A DNA stretch of 64,000 nucleotides from assembly GCF_036108815.1 (NCBI RefSeq), contig NZ_CP107985.1, positions 2,976,001-3,040,000 on the forward strand. Direction: 5' to 3'. Below are positions 25,273-33,243 of this stretch, piece by piece; the first letter of the stretch is position 1, and the number at the start of each line of letters is the position of its first letter. The notes below the pieces were generated by a model. That model saw only the letters and a list, made by a program, of their open reading frames with translations. It did not search any database and was not told where the DNA came from. Both the position numbers and the translations under genes were made by a program. The DNA is from Streptomyces sp. NBC_00353 (GTDB taxonomy: Bacteria; Actinomycetota; Actinomycetes; Streptomycetales; Streptomycetaceae).

Positions 25273-25512
25273 CAGACCCTCCCCGTCTCGTACTTGACAC
25301 AGCGGTGCAGCCTGCGGAAGGCGCGGCACGCGGCCTAATGGATCCAGTGCTCACGCCCCCGTGGGGCGGGCACGCCACCCCATCAGCGGTCTGGCCTCCC
25401 GGCCGACCAGCAGGGGCACGGTCTGACTCCAGAACTCGGCTGGTTCCGGCGGCGATAGTGCTCACCTGCTGGCGGCTACGGAACCGAGCATTCCCCGACT
25501 CCGTAGCTCCCA
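25273..25512 (-). ncRNA. Candidate IS110 bridge-RNA region
   Basis: About 240 nt without a protein gene lie 5' of the transposase, where IS110-group elements encode their bridge RNA. The segment is rich in short self-complementary stretches, and a 9-bp inverted repeat GCCTAATGG/CCATTAGGC (25333-25341 and 25510-25518) flanks most of it. The guide loops could not be assigned by eye. Presence of the RNA is inferred from family knowledge. Confidence 0.4.
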
Positions 25513-26856
25513 TTAGGCGGTGACGGGGGCGGTGCGCGGTGCGGCAAGCGGCTCCGCGGCCTGTTCGTCGTGGTTGGGGCGCTTGAGGAGGAGCAGCATG
25601 CAGCCCAGGGTCAGCACCACCTGGAGGACGGCGTAGGCGATGACGGCGGTGATCGAGCCGGTGCGGTTCAGCAGGAACTGGCCGATGATCGGGGTCGTTC
25701 CGCCGAGGAGCGTGCCGCAGAGCTGGTAGCAGAGCGAGATGCCGGTGTACCGCAGATGGGCCGGGAAGCGGCTGGCGAGCATGCCGGCGAGAGCCGCGTA
25801 GTAGAGGCAGTGCGGGATGGTCGCGACGGCGACGCCGACCATCGCCAGACCGTAGTTCTCGGTGCTGATCAGGATGAACATCAGAGGCATCAGGATCAGT
25901 TCAGGCAGCAGCATCACCGTCACCGCCCGGGACCAGCTCTTCATCCGGGTGGCGATGAGTGCGCCGAACGGCTGGAAGACGATCTGCGTGATGTTGGCGA
26001 CCAGGATGATCGTCAGGAAGGAGCTGCGGTCGAAGTCGAGCGACGAGGTGGCCCAGGACAGGGCGAACGTCGACTTGAAGTACGTCGCCGACAGGCCGAT
26101 GGTGCAGGCGCCGATGCCGAGGACGATCAGCATGGGCTGGGTGCGCAGGACTTCGGTCAGCGGAACCTTGACGACCTCCTTCTTCTGGATGAGGTTCGCC
26201 ATCGCCGGGGACTCGGCGACCTTCAGCCGGACGAACAGCCCGACGATGACGAGGGCGGCGGAGAAGAGGAACGGCAGGCGCCAGCCCCAGGAGACGAACG
26301 CCTCGTCGGGCAGCTGGCTGATCGCCAGGAAGCTCAGCGTGGAGAGGGTGTTGCCGACGGGCGAGCCCTGCTGGGCGAACGCCCCGTACAGCACCGACTT
26401 GCCCTTCGGGGCATGCTCGGAGGCGATCAGGACCGAGCCGCCCCACTCGCCGCCGAGGCCGATGCCCTGCACCATGCGGATGGCGACCAGCAGGATCGGG
26501 GCGGCGATGCCGATGGAGGCGTAGCCCGGCAGCAGACCGATCGCGGTGGTCGAGATGCCCATCATCAGCAAGGTGATGACGAGCGTCTTCTTGCGGCCGA
26601 GGCGGTCGCCGTAGTGGCCGAAGATGACGCCGCCGATGGGGCGGGCGAGGAAGCCGACCCAGAAGGTCGCGAAGGCGACCAGGGTGCCTATGGCGCCGTC
26701 GAGTTCGGGGAAGAACACCTTGTCGAAGACCAGCGCCGCCGCGGTGCCGTAGATGTAGAAGTCGAACCATTCGATGGTCGAACCGATGAAGGCTCCGAAT
26801 CCGGCGCGGTTGGCGGCTCTGGTGCGCTCTCGTGGGGTAGCGGTGGACGCACTCAT
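25513..26856 (-). CDS. MFS transporter, metabolite:H+ symporter (MHS) type
   Basis: A 447-residue protein with 12 predicted membrane helices and MHS-subfamily signatures: GFGAFIGSTIEWFDFYIYGT at the N-terminus, the loop GHYGDRLGRKKTLV and GIGLGGEWGGSVLIASEHAP. Relatives import shikimate, dicarboxylates or aromatic acids with protons. Because it shares a 17-bp upstream motif with the thiolase and CoA-transferase genes, it probably imports the substrate of that pathway. Its stop codon lies directly against the IS110 region, so the insertion may have touched its 3' end. Confidence 0.88.
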   Translation of the reverse strand: MSASTATPRERTRAANRAGFGAFIGSTIEWFDFYIYGTAAALVFDKVFFPELDGAIGTLVAFATFWVGFLARPIGGVIFGHYGDRLGRKKTLVITLLMMGISTTAIGLLPGYASIGIAAPILLVAIRMVQGIGLGGEWGGSVLIASEHAPKGKSVLYGAFAQQGSPVGNTLSTLSFLAISQLPDEAFVSWGWRLPFLFSAALVIVGLFVRLKVAESPAMANLIQKKEVVKVPLTEVLRTQPMLIVLGIGACTIGLSATYFKSTFALSWATSSLDFDRSSFLTIILVANITQIVFQPFGALIATRMKSWSRAVTVMLLPELILMPLMFILISTENYGLAMVGVAVATIPHCLYYAALAGMLASRFPAHLRYTGISLCYQLCGTLLGGTTPIIGQFLLNRTGSITAVIAYAVLQVVLTLGCMLLLLKRPNHDEQAAEPLAAPRTAPVTA

Positions 26857-26993
26857 GCATGGCTCCCGTGAACGTCGTCGATCAAGCGGATGGTGGGGGC
26901 GTCGCCCGAGACGCCTGTGGCGGCAGCGCAGCGAGGGACCTGGGAACGGCTGCCGGGTGTGGTGGCGGTTACGGTGCCGACCGGGACCTGGAA

Positions 26994-27010
26994 CGGTCCA
27001 ATACCGAATT
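26994..27010 (-). promoter_or_regulatory. Shared 17-bp motif, copy C (upstream of the MFS gene)
   Basis: On the minus strand the sequence is AATTCGGTATTGGACCG, oriented toward the MFS gene and 137 nt before its start. It matches copies A and B at nearly all positions; the consensus of the three is AAyTnGrTATTGGACmG. TTGGAC could serve as a -35 element, or the whole could be an operator. Confidence 0.6.
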
Positions 27011-27080
27011 GCTGGTGCAGTGAGACGCCGGGCATCTCACTGCCGGTCAGCTGCCGTTGGTGCGACGAGCGCGGTACCTG

Positions 27081-28310
27081 TCAGGCCGCGATGCGCTCGA
27101 AGATCGCGGCGAGGCCCTGGCCGCCGCCGATGCACATGGTCTCCAGGCCGTAGCGCGCCTCGCGCCGGTGCATCTCCCGGGTCAGCGTGGCCAGGATGCG
27201 GGCGCCGGTGGCGCCGACCGGGTGGCCGAGGGAGACCCCGGAACCGTTGACGTTGATCCGCTGCTCGTGGTCGGTGTCGCCGAGGCCCAGTTCGCGGGTG
27301 CAGGCCAGGACCTGGGCGGCGAACGCCTCGTTGAGCTCGATCAGGTCGAGGTCGGCGAGGCCGAGTCCGGCGCGGGCGAGTGCCGCACGGGTCGCCGGGA
27401 CCGGGCCGATCCCCATCGTCGCGGCCGGGACTCCGGCGCGGGCGAAGGAGACCAGACGCACCAGCGGAGTCAGGCCGAGGCGTTCGGCTGTCGCCGCGCT
27501 CGTCACCAGGCAGGCGGCGGCCGCGTCGTTCTGCCCGCTGGCGTTGCCCGCGGTGACGGTGGCGTCCGGGTCGGACTTCAGCATGATCGGGCGCAGCGCG
27601 GCGAGTTGTTCGGCGGTGGTGTCGGGGCGCGGGTGCTCGTCGGCGGTGACGGTCGTCTCGCCCTTGCGGGTGCGTACGGTGACGGGGACGGTCTCCGCGT
27701 CGTAGCGTCCCTCGGCCGCGGCCCGGGCGGCGCGCTGCTGCGAGCGCAGGGCGAGCGCGTCCTGGTCGGCGCGGCTGATGGCGTACTCCCGCCGCAGGTT
27801 CTCCGCGGTCTCGATCATGCCGCCGGGGACCGGATGGTTGACGCCGCCCGCCGTGACCCGGCCGCGGGCCAGGGAGTCGTGCAGCTGGAGGCCGGGACCC
27901 TTGATGCCCCAGCGGCCGTCGTGCGTGTAGTAGGGGGCGGCGCTCATCACGTCGACGCCGCCCGCGATCACGATGTCGCTGAAGCCCGCCCGGATCTGCA
28001 TCGCCGCGTCGAGTACGGCCTGCAGGCCGGAGCCGCAGCGGCGGTCGATCTGGGCGCCGGTCACGGACTCCGGGAGTCCGGCGTCGAGGGCGGCGACCCG
28101 GCCGATGGCGGGGGCGTCGGAGGACGGGTAGGCGTGGCCGAGGATCACTTCGTCGACCTTCGCCGGGTCGATGCCGGTGCGGGCGACGATCTCGGCGATC
28201 ACACCTGCGGCGAGCGCGGCCGGTGTCTGCTGGGCGAAGGCCCCGCCGAAGCGGCCGATGGGGGTGCGCAGCGGTTCACAGATGACGATGTCGGGCTGCT
28301 GGTCGGGCAC
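27081..28310 (-). CDS. Acetyl-CoA acyltransferase (thiolase)
   Basis: A thiolase of 409 residues. The nucleophilic Cys is in DRRCGSGLQAVLDA, GHPVGATGAR carries the active-site His, and CIGGGQG near the end carries the second Cys. GTG at 28308-28310 (VPDQQPDIVICEPLRTPIG) has GGAAGG 7 nt upstream. It is likely a 3-oxoacyl-CoA or 3-oxoadipyl-CoA thiolase that completes the pathway of the neighbouring CoA transferase and 3-hydroxyacyl-CoA dehydrogenase. A shared 17-bp motif lies 107 nt upstream. Confidence 0.9.
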   Translation of the reverse strand: MPDQQPDIVICEPLRTPIGRFGGAFAQQTPAALAAGVIAEIVARTGIDPAKVDEVILGHAYPSSDAPAIGRVAALDAGLPESVTGAQIDRRCGSGLQAVLDAAMQIRAGFSDIVIAGGVDVMSAAPYYTHDGRWGIKGPGLQLHDSLARGRVTAGGVNHPVPGGMIETAENLRREYAISRADQDALALRSQQRAARAAAEGRYDAETVPVTVRTRKGETTVTADEHPRPDTTAEQLAALRPIMLKSDPDATVTAGNASGQNDAAAACLVTSAATAERLGLTPLVRLVSFARAGVPAATMGIGPVPATRAALARAGLGLADLDLIELNEAFAAQVLACTRELGLGDTDHEQRINVNGSGVSLGHPVGATGARILATLTREMHRREARYGLETMCIGGGQGLAAIFERIAA

Positions 28311-28417
28311 GGCGGGACCTTCCGGTGGCACGGGCGGATGACAGGGACGAGTGCGCGTACATGCGGTTCTGGAAGCACTGGTGGGTGTCCACCGACCCTC
28401 GCACCCGGTGACTGAGT

Positions 28418-28434
28418 CGGTCCAATATCCAGTT
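28418..28434 (-). promoter_or_regulatory. Shared 17-bp motif, copy B (upstream of the thiolase gene)
   Basis: On the minus strand the sequence is AACTGGATATTGGACCG, oriented toward the thiolase gene. It differs from copies A and C at only a few positions. Confidence 0.6.
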
Positions 28435-28460
28435 CACCCTGGTTCAAGACGCGACGCGTC

Positions 28461-29360
28461 TCAATCCCCGACCGGGGTCGGCAGCGCGCTCTCCGCGACA
28501 GCGAGTACCGCGCGCAGGGCGGCGGACGGATTGTCGGTCCGCCAGGCCAGCGCCGCCTGAAGCCGGATCGGCGGCCCGGCGAGCGGTCGGTAGACCAGGC
28601 CGTTCTGCTGGATGTGCTGGCAGGAGGTGACGGTGAGCGTCACGCCGACGCCCGCGGCGACCAGGGCCAGGATGGTGTACGAGTCGGGGGCCTCCTGCAC
28701 CACGCGCGGGTTGAATCCGGCCGCCTCGCACGCCCCGACGGTCGCGTCCCGCACGGTGGAGCCGGTGTTGGCGGGGAAGGAGACGAAAGATTCCTCGGCG
28801 AGCACCTCGATCGGGACCCGCTCCAGCCTGGCGAGCGGGTGGTCGGAGGGCAGGGCACAGACCAGCTCCTCCTCGTCGATGACCCGGTACTGCACGCCCG
28901 GCCGGGTCACGGGCAGCCGGACGAATCCGAGGTCGAGCGAGCCGTCCGCCACTCCTGCGAGGGCGACATCCGCGTACGTCTGGCCTTTCATGACCAGTTC
29001 CAGGGCGGGATGGGCGGCGCGCACCGCCCTGGTGAGCAGCGGCAGTGTCTCGTGGCTGGAGGCGCCGGCGAAGCCGATGGTGACCCGCCCGTACTCGCCG
29101 CGGCCGGCCGCCCTGGCGGCCCGTACCGCCGTGTCGAGGTCGTCGAGCACGGTCCGCACCGGCTGGAGGAACGACTCCCCCGCGCTGGTGAGCCGCACCG
29201 AGCGGGTGTTGCGCTCGAAGAGCTGGACGCCGAGCTCCTTCTCCAGCTGCCGGATCTGCTGACTCAGCGGCGGCTGGGCCATCTGCAGGCGCTTGGCGGC
29301 CCGGCCGAAGTGCAGCTCCTCGGCCACTGCGATGAACGCGGACAGATGACGCAGCTCCAT
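28461..29360 (-). CDS. LysR-family transcriptional regulator
   Basis: A 299-residue LTTR. The N-terminal winged helix is typical (MELRHLSAFIAVAEELHFGR, AAKRLQMAQPPLSQQIRQLE), followed by a periplasmic-binding-like effector domain (GRVTIGFAGASSHETLPLL). Its closest look-alikes control aromatic or beta-ketoadipate catabolism. ATG at 29360 has GAGGTGGGG just upstream. It is divergent from the CoA-transferase operon across 121 bp that contain a LysR-type dyad, the classical arrangement for an LTTR and its target. The coinducer is unknown. Confidence 0.9.
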   Translation of the reverse strand: MELRHLSAFIAVAEELHFGRAAKRLQMAQPPLSQQIRQLEKELGVQLFERNTRSVRLTSAGESFLQPVRTVLDDLDTAVRAARAAGRGEYGRVTIGFAGASSHETLPLLTRAVRAAHPALELVMKGQTYADVALAGVADGSLDLGFVRLPVTRPGVQYRVIDEEELVCALPSDHPLARLERVPIEVLAEESFVSFPANTGSTVRDATVGACEAAGFNPRVVQEAPDSYTILALVAAGVGVTLTVTSCQHIQQNGLVYRPLAGPPIRLQAALAWRTDNPSAALRAVLAVAESALPTPVGD

Positions 29361-29377
29361 TCCCCACCTCATTCATA

Positions 29378-29394
29378 AATCAGGAGTCTTGATT
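29378..29394. promoter_or_regulatory. LysR-type operator (T-N11-A dyad)
   Basis: AATCAGGAGTCTTGATT is an interrupted palindrome AATCA-N7-TGATT containing T-N11-A, lying in the divergent intergenic region between the LysR gene and the CoA-transferase operon. Confidence 0.65.
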
Positions 29395-29401
29395 CGACCT
29401 T

Positions 29402-29418
29402 AATTTGGTATTGGACAG
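29402..29418 (+). promoter_or_regulatory. Shared 17-bp motif, copy A (upstream of the CoA-transferase operon)
   Basis: AATTTGGTATTGGACAG reads toward the CoA-transferase operon, 63 nt before the preferred GTG start. It recurs, in gene-sense orientation, upstream of the thiolase and MFS genes. Confidence 0.6.
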
Positions 29419-29481
29419 CAATCAATGGCCGCTGACACGGTGGGGCGACGCGCACGCACACGCAGAGGAGCACCGAGCACC

Positions 29482-30447
29482 GTGGCCACAACGGACAGGG
29501 CGGACAGGACTGACAGGACGGACAAGACACTGTCGATGAGGGAGGCCATCGCCTCCTTCGTCCACGACGGCGACACCGTCTGCCTCGAAGGTTTCACCCA
29601 TCTCATCCCGACCGCCGCGGGCCACGAGATCATCCGCCAGGGCCGCCGCGACCTCACCGTCGTCCGGATGACCGCCGACATCGTCGTCGACCAGATGATC
29701 GCGGCGGGGTGTGTGTCGCGGCTGGTCTCCTCGTTCGTCGGCAACTCCTCGGCCGGTTCGCTCGGCGAGCTGCGACGGCGGGTGGAGACCGGCGATCCCG
29801 CGCCGCTCGTCTTCGAGGAGTACAGCCATTACGGCATGATCTGCCGCTATCTCGCCGGCTCCCAGCGGCTGCCGTTCTATCCGCTGCGCTCGTACGGCGG
29901 CAGCGATCTGCCGTCCGTCAACAGCGATCTGCGGAAGGTCACTTCGCCCTATCCGGGCCCGGACGGCGAACCCGAGCAGATCTACGTGGTGCCGCCCGTC
30001 AACCCGGATGTCACGATCATCCACGCCCAGCGGGCCGACCGTCGCGGCAACACCCAGATATGGGGCCTGACCGGCATCCAGGCCGAAGCCGTGTACGCGG
30101 CGGACAAGGCGATCGTCGTCGTGGAGGAGATAGTCGACGACGAGGTGATCCGCTCGGACCCGAACCGTACGCTCGTCCCGGCCCATGCGGTCGACGCCGT
30201 CGTCGCCTGCCCACGCGGTGCGCACCCCTCGTTCGCGCAGGGTTACTACGACCGGGACAACGCCTTCTACCGGGCCTGGTCGCAGATCAGCAAGGATCCG
30301 CAGCGGCTGCAGGAGTGGCTGGACGAGTGGGTGCGCGGGACGGCCGACCACGCCGAGTACGTCGACAGGCTCGGCGACGAGTTCTGGGCGGGTCTGGCGG
30401 TCGGCGAGGCGCTCAGCGAACCGGTGAACTACGGGCGGCGACTGTGA
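29482..30447 (+). CDS. CoA transferase subunit A (3-oxoadipate/glutaconate type)
   Basis: A 321-residue alpha subunit of a class I CoA transferase with LEGFTHLIPTAAGHEIIRQ near the N-terminus and the family segment HAQRADRRGNTQIWG. This sequence type includes CatI-like 3-oxoadipate CoA-transferases, which move CoA from succinyl-CoA to a dicarboxylate. GTG at 29482 is preferred over an ATG at 29425, since the extra N-terminus does not resemble the family; AGAGGAG lies rather far (about 11 nt) upstream. The next gene encodes the beta subunit. Confidence 0.85.
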   Translation: MATTDRADRTDRTDKTLSMREAIASFVHDGDTVCLEGFTHLIPTAAGHEIIRQGRRDLTVVRMTADIVVDQMIAAGCVSRLVSSFVGNSSAGSLGELRRRVETGDPAPLVFEEYSHYGMICRYLAGSQRLPFYPLRSYGGSDLPSVNSDLRKVTSPYPGPDGEPEQIYVVPPVNPDVTIIHAQRADRRGNTQIWGLTGIQAEAVYAADKAIVVVEEIVDDEVIRSDPNRTLVPAHAVDAVVACPRGAHPSFAQGYYDRDNAFYRAWSQISKDPQRLQEWLDEWVRGTADHAEYVDRLGDEFWAGLAVGEALSEPVNYGRRL

Positions 30448-30473
30448 GTACGGAACACGAGAAGGAGCAGGGC

Positions 30474-31235
30474 ATGACCACCGTCACCTCGTCGGAGCTG
30501 CTCTCCGTCGTCGCCTCGCGCGAACTGGTCGCGCGCCGCACCGTGTTCGCCGGCATCGGCCTGCCGACCCTCGCCACGGAGCTGGCCCATCTGACGGTCG
30601 CTCCGGACATCGAGGTCGTGTACGAGTCCGGGGTCTGCGGCGCGCACCCCTCCCACCTGCCGGAGACCATCGCCGACGCCGTCCTCATCACGGGCGCCGA
30701 GGCGGTCCTCTCCATGCCGGCGCTCTTCGGCTGCGTACTGCAGGGCGGCCATATCGACGTCGGGTTCCTGGGGGCCGCGCAGATCGACCGCCACGGCAAT
30801 CTCAACACCTCCGTGATCGGCGACTGGGACAGCCCGACGGTCCGGCTGCCCGGCTCCGGCGGCGGCGTCGAGGTGATGGCCAACTCCCGTGAGGTCTTCG
30901 TGGTGATGCGCCGTCACACCCCGCGCTCCTTCACCGCGACCCTCGACTTCTGCACCACGCCCGGGCCCGACCGGGCGCTCGCCGAGGGCATCCGGCCGCT
31001 GGGCATCGGCGTCACCCGGGTCATCACCGAACTGGGCATCCTGGCCCGCGCGGGCATCGGCGAGGAGCTGCGGCTCGTCGCCGTCCACCCGGGTGTCACG
31101 GTCGAACAGGTACGCGCGGCCACGGGCTGGGACCTGTCGGTCGCCGACACGGTGGAGACCGTACCGCCGCCGACCGCCGAGGAACTGCGGCTGCTGCGCG
31201 AGGACGTCGACCCCGAACGCGTCTATCTTCGCTGA
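30474..31235 (+). CDS. CoA transferase subunit B (3-oxoadipate/glutaconate type)
   Basis: A 253-residue beta subunit that pairs with the preceding protein. FAGIGLPTLATELAHLTVAP, YESGVCGAHPSHLPETIADA and DVGFLGAAQIDRHGNLNTSV follow the CatJ/GctB pattern. ATG at 30474 has AAGGAG 6 nt upstream; a GTG at 30444 overlapping the previous stop is an alternative coupled start. It forms an operon with subunit A and the downstream dehydrogenase. Confidence 0.87.
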   Translation: MTTVTSSELLSVVASRELVARRTVFAGIGLPTLATELAHLTVAPDIEVVYESGVCGAHPSHLPETIADAVLITGAEAVLSMPALFGCVLQGGHIDVGFLGAAQIDRHGNLNTSVIGDWDSPTVRLPGSGGGVEVMANSREVFVVMRRHTPRSFTATLDFCTTPGPDRALAEGIRPLGIGVTRVITELGILARAGIGEELRLVAVHPGVTVEQVRAATGWDLSVADTVETVPPPTAEELRLLREDVDPERVYLR

Positions 31236-31284
31236 GGCGACTAGTCGCACCCGCTCACCCGCATCCGAGAGGACCTCAACTGCC

Positions 31285-32829
31285 ATGCGTATCAGGATCG
31301 TCGGCGCCGGAGCCATGGGCCGTGGTATCGCCCAGTGGGCCGCGACCGCCGGACACACCGTCGAGCTGTGCGACGTACGCACCGAGGCGGTGACCGCGGC
31401 CCTCGACTTCGTACGGTCCATGCTCGACCGCGCCGTACAGAAGGGCCGGCTGTCCGCCGAGGACTGCGCCGCCACCCTGGAGCGGCTGGTTCCGCTCGAT
31501 GATCCGTGGGCGGACGGGCCGGACGTCGAGCTGGTCATCGAGGCGGTGCGGGAGGACCTCGGCACCAAGGCGGAGGTCTTCGGCCGGCTGGAGCAGGCGC
31601 TGCCCGCCTCGGCCGTGTTCGCGACCAACACCTCCTCCCTGTCGGTCACCCGGATCGCCGCGGCGCTGAAGGACCCTACGCGCCTGGCCGGGCTGCACTT
31701 CTTCAACCCTGTGCCGTTGATGAAGATCGTCGAGATCGTGCCGGGTGCGGCCACCCGCCCGGAGATCCCGCCGGCCCTCACCGCGCTCGTCGAGAGCTGC
31801 GGCCACCGGGCGGTGACGGTCGCCGACACCCCCGGCTTCCTCGTCAACCACGCCGGTCGCGGTCTGGTGACCGAGGCGCTCGCGCTGCTGGAGGAGTCGG
31901 TCGCCGACCCGGCAGGCATCGACCGGATCGCGCGTGACGTGCTCGGCCTGCGGATGGGCCCGTTCGAGCTGATGGACCTCACCGGTCTGGATGTGACGGC
32001 AGCGGTCATCGACTCGATCTGGGAGGGCTTCCGGTACGCGGACCGGCTCCGCCCCTCGTACCTCACCCCGAACCGGGTGGCCGCGGGACTGCACGGCCGC
32101 AAGACCGGGCAAGGCTGGTTCGCGTACGGCTCCGACGCGCCCGCCACCGCTCCGGAGGCGCCGGTCACCGGTGATGCGGACCGGCCGGTGTACGTCGTCG
32201 GGGACGCGGCGGACTCCGACGCGGCCACGCTCCGGGAGGCGCTGGCCGCGGCGGGCGCCACCGTCGAGACCGGCGCCGAACCGTCCGCCGACGCCCTGGT
32301 GCTGGTCCCGGTCTGGGGCACGACCGTGGCCGCCGCGGTCGCCGCGTACCGGCTGCCCGCCGGGCGCACCTTCGGAGTGGACCCGCTGCCTCCGGTCGGC
32401 CGCCGCCGGGTACTCGCCGTGACGGCGGCGGCAGACCCGGCCGCCGCACGGGACGCCCGCGCGGTGCTGGCCCGGGCGGCGGAGGACGACGGCGAGCCGT
32501 ACGCGGTGTCGGTCGTACGGGACACGGCGGGTTCGGTCGCGCAGCGGCTGCTGGCCTCGATCGTCTCCGTCGCCGCGTCGATCGCCGAGCGCTCCCTCGC
32601 CACCCCGGCCGACATCGATCTGGCCGTCACGACCGGTCTCGGCTATCCGGTGGGGCCGCTGGCCTGGGGCGACCGGATCGGCGCGGACCGGATGCTGGAA
32701 CTGCACCGGGCGCTGCACACGACGACCGGCGACCCGCGCTACCGCCCGGCCCGCTGGATCACCGAGCGCGCCCAGCTGGGCCTGGCGCTGACGGACCCGG
32801 GGACTTCCCCGGTCGACTGCCTGGGCTGA
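31285..32829 (+). CDS. 3-hydroxyacyl-CoA dehydrogenase
   Basis: A 514-residue NAD-dependent enzyme that oxidises 3-hydroxyacyl-CoA to 3-oxoacyl-CoA. The N-terminal Rossmann fold has VGAGAMGRGIAQWAATAGH, and the HCDH signature GLHFFNPVPLMKIVEIVPG carries the catalytic His. A first C-terminal domain (DTPGFLVNHAGR...GPFELMDLTGLD) and a second one (AQRLLASIVSVAASIAE...GYPVGPLAWGDRIGA) give the duplicated layout of PaaH/FadB-like proteins. It is third in the CoA-transferase operon; with the thiolase it would supply the last two beta-oxidation steps. Confidence 0.9.
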   Translation: MRIRIVGAGAMGRGIAQWAATAGHTVELCDVRTEAVTAALDFVRSMLDRAVQKGRLSAEDCAATLERLVPLDDPWADGPDVELVIEAVREDLGTKAEVFGRLEQALPASAVFATNTSSLSVTRIAAALKDPTRLAGLHFFNPVPLMKIVEIVPGAATRPEIPPALTALVESCGHRAVTVADTPGFLVNHAGRGLVTEALALLEESVADPAGIDRIARDVLGLRMGPFELMDLTGLDVTAAVIDSIWEGFRYADRLRPSYLTPNRVAAGLHGRKTGQGWFAYGSDAPATAPEAPVTGDADRPVYVVGDAADSDAATLREALAAAGATVETGAEPSADALVLVPVWGTTVAAAVAAYRLPAGRTFGVDPLPPVGRRRVLAVTAAADPAAARDARAVLARAAEDDGEPYAVSVVRDTAGSVAQRLLASIVSVAASIAERSLATPADIDLAVTTGLGYPVGPLAWGDRIGADRMLELHRALHTTTGDPRYRPARWITERAQLGLALTDPGTSPVDCLG

Positions 32830-32840
32830 GGGCTGTCCCG

Positions 32841-32872
32841 TTCGGATCGGGCCCGAGCCGGCCCGATCCGAA
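32841..32872 (+). terminator. Terminator hairpin after the dehydrogenase
   Basis: A perfect 13-bp stem (32841-32853 with 32860-32872) and 6-nt loop lie 12 nt after the stop and close the CoA-transferase operon. Confidence 0.75.
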
Positions 32873-32873
32873 C

Positions 32874-33149
32874 CATCCAGAGGTCGGCGACGAGTTCGTC
32901 GAGCTGATGCAGGGCGGCGCGGACCCGCGCCGGGTCGTCGGGCACCGGCAGGGAACTCGCCAGGGCCCAGCCCCGCCCCCGTGCCCAGGTCGCGTCGTCG
33001 ACGTCGAGCGCTGTCCGGAAGACGTCCCGCGCCCCGGCCGGCAGGAACAGCCACGCGGGCAGCAGATCGACCGCAGGATCACCGACGGCCGGCGTGCCGA
33101 AGTCGATGACGGCGCTCAGCCTGCCCTGCACCGCAAGGAGGTTGCCTGC
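32874..33149 (-). pseudogene. Relic of an aminoglycoside phosphotransferase-fold kinase
   Basis: The minus strand encodes the C-terminal half of an APH-fold kinase: GNLLAVQGRLSAVIDFG followed by PAVGDPAVDLLPAWLFLPAG and DATWARGRGWALA. The N-terminal ATP-binding lobe and the HGD catalytic loop are missing, and homology fades after residue 84 of the frame. No start or ribosome site fits, so this is a decayed fragment. Confidence 0.7.
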
Positions 33150-33243
33150 CGGTTCAACCGATTTTTCACGGCCCGCCACGCCGGGGCAGCGCATGACCGA
33201 TTCGTACAAGACCCGCTGTGCGGCTGCGTTCTACGTTCGGACC

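Larger units (their letters stand above)
24005..25512 (-). mobile_element. IS110-family insertion sequence (approximate limits)
   Basis: The element comprises an IS110-type transposase plus about 240 bp of non-coding DNA upstream of it. The limits given are approximate: they are the edges of the flanking genes' unique context, because IS110 elements lack clear terminal inverted repeats. GGAGTC near the transposase-proximal end and GACTCC near the other end may mark subterminal repeats. The insertion lies between the MaoC start and the MFS stop codon. Confidence 0.65.

Noticed and set aside
25570..26871. 433-codon plus-strand frame opposite the MFS transporter
   Set aside because: Antisense shadow made of Gly/Asp/Arg/Gln-rich sequence; the minus strand encodes a clear 12-helix transporter.
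30429..32630. 733-codon minus-strand frame across the CoA transferase and dehydrogenase genes
   Set aside because: It spans two well-defined plus-strand genes and their intergenic gap and is Ser/Arg/Thr rich, typical of a chance open frame.
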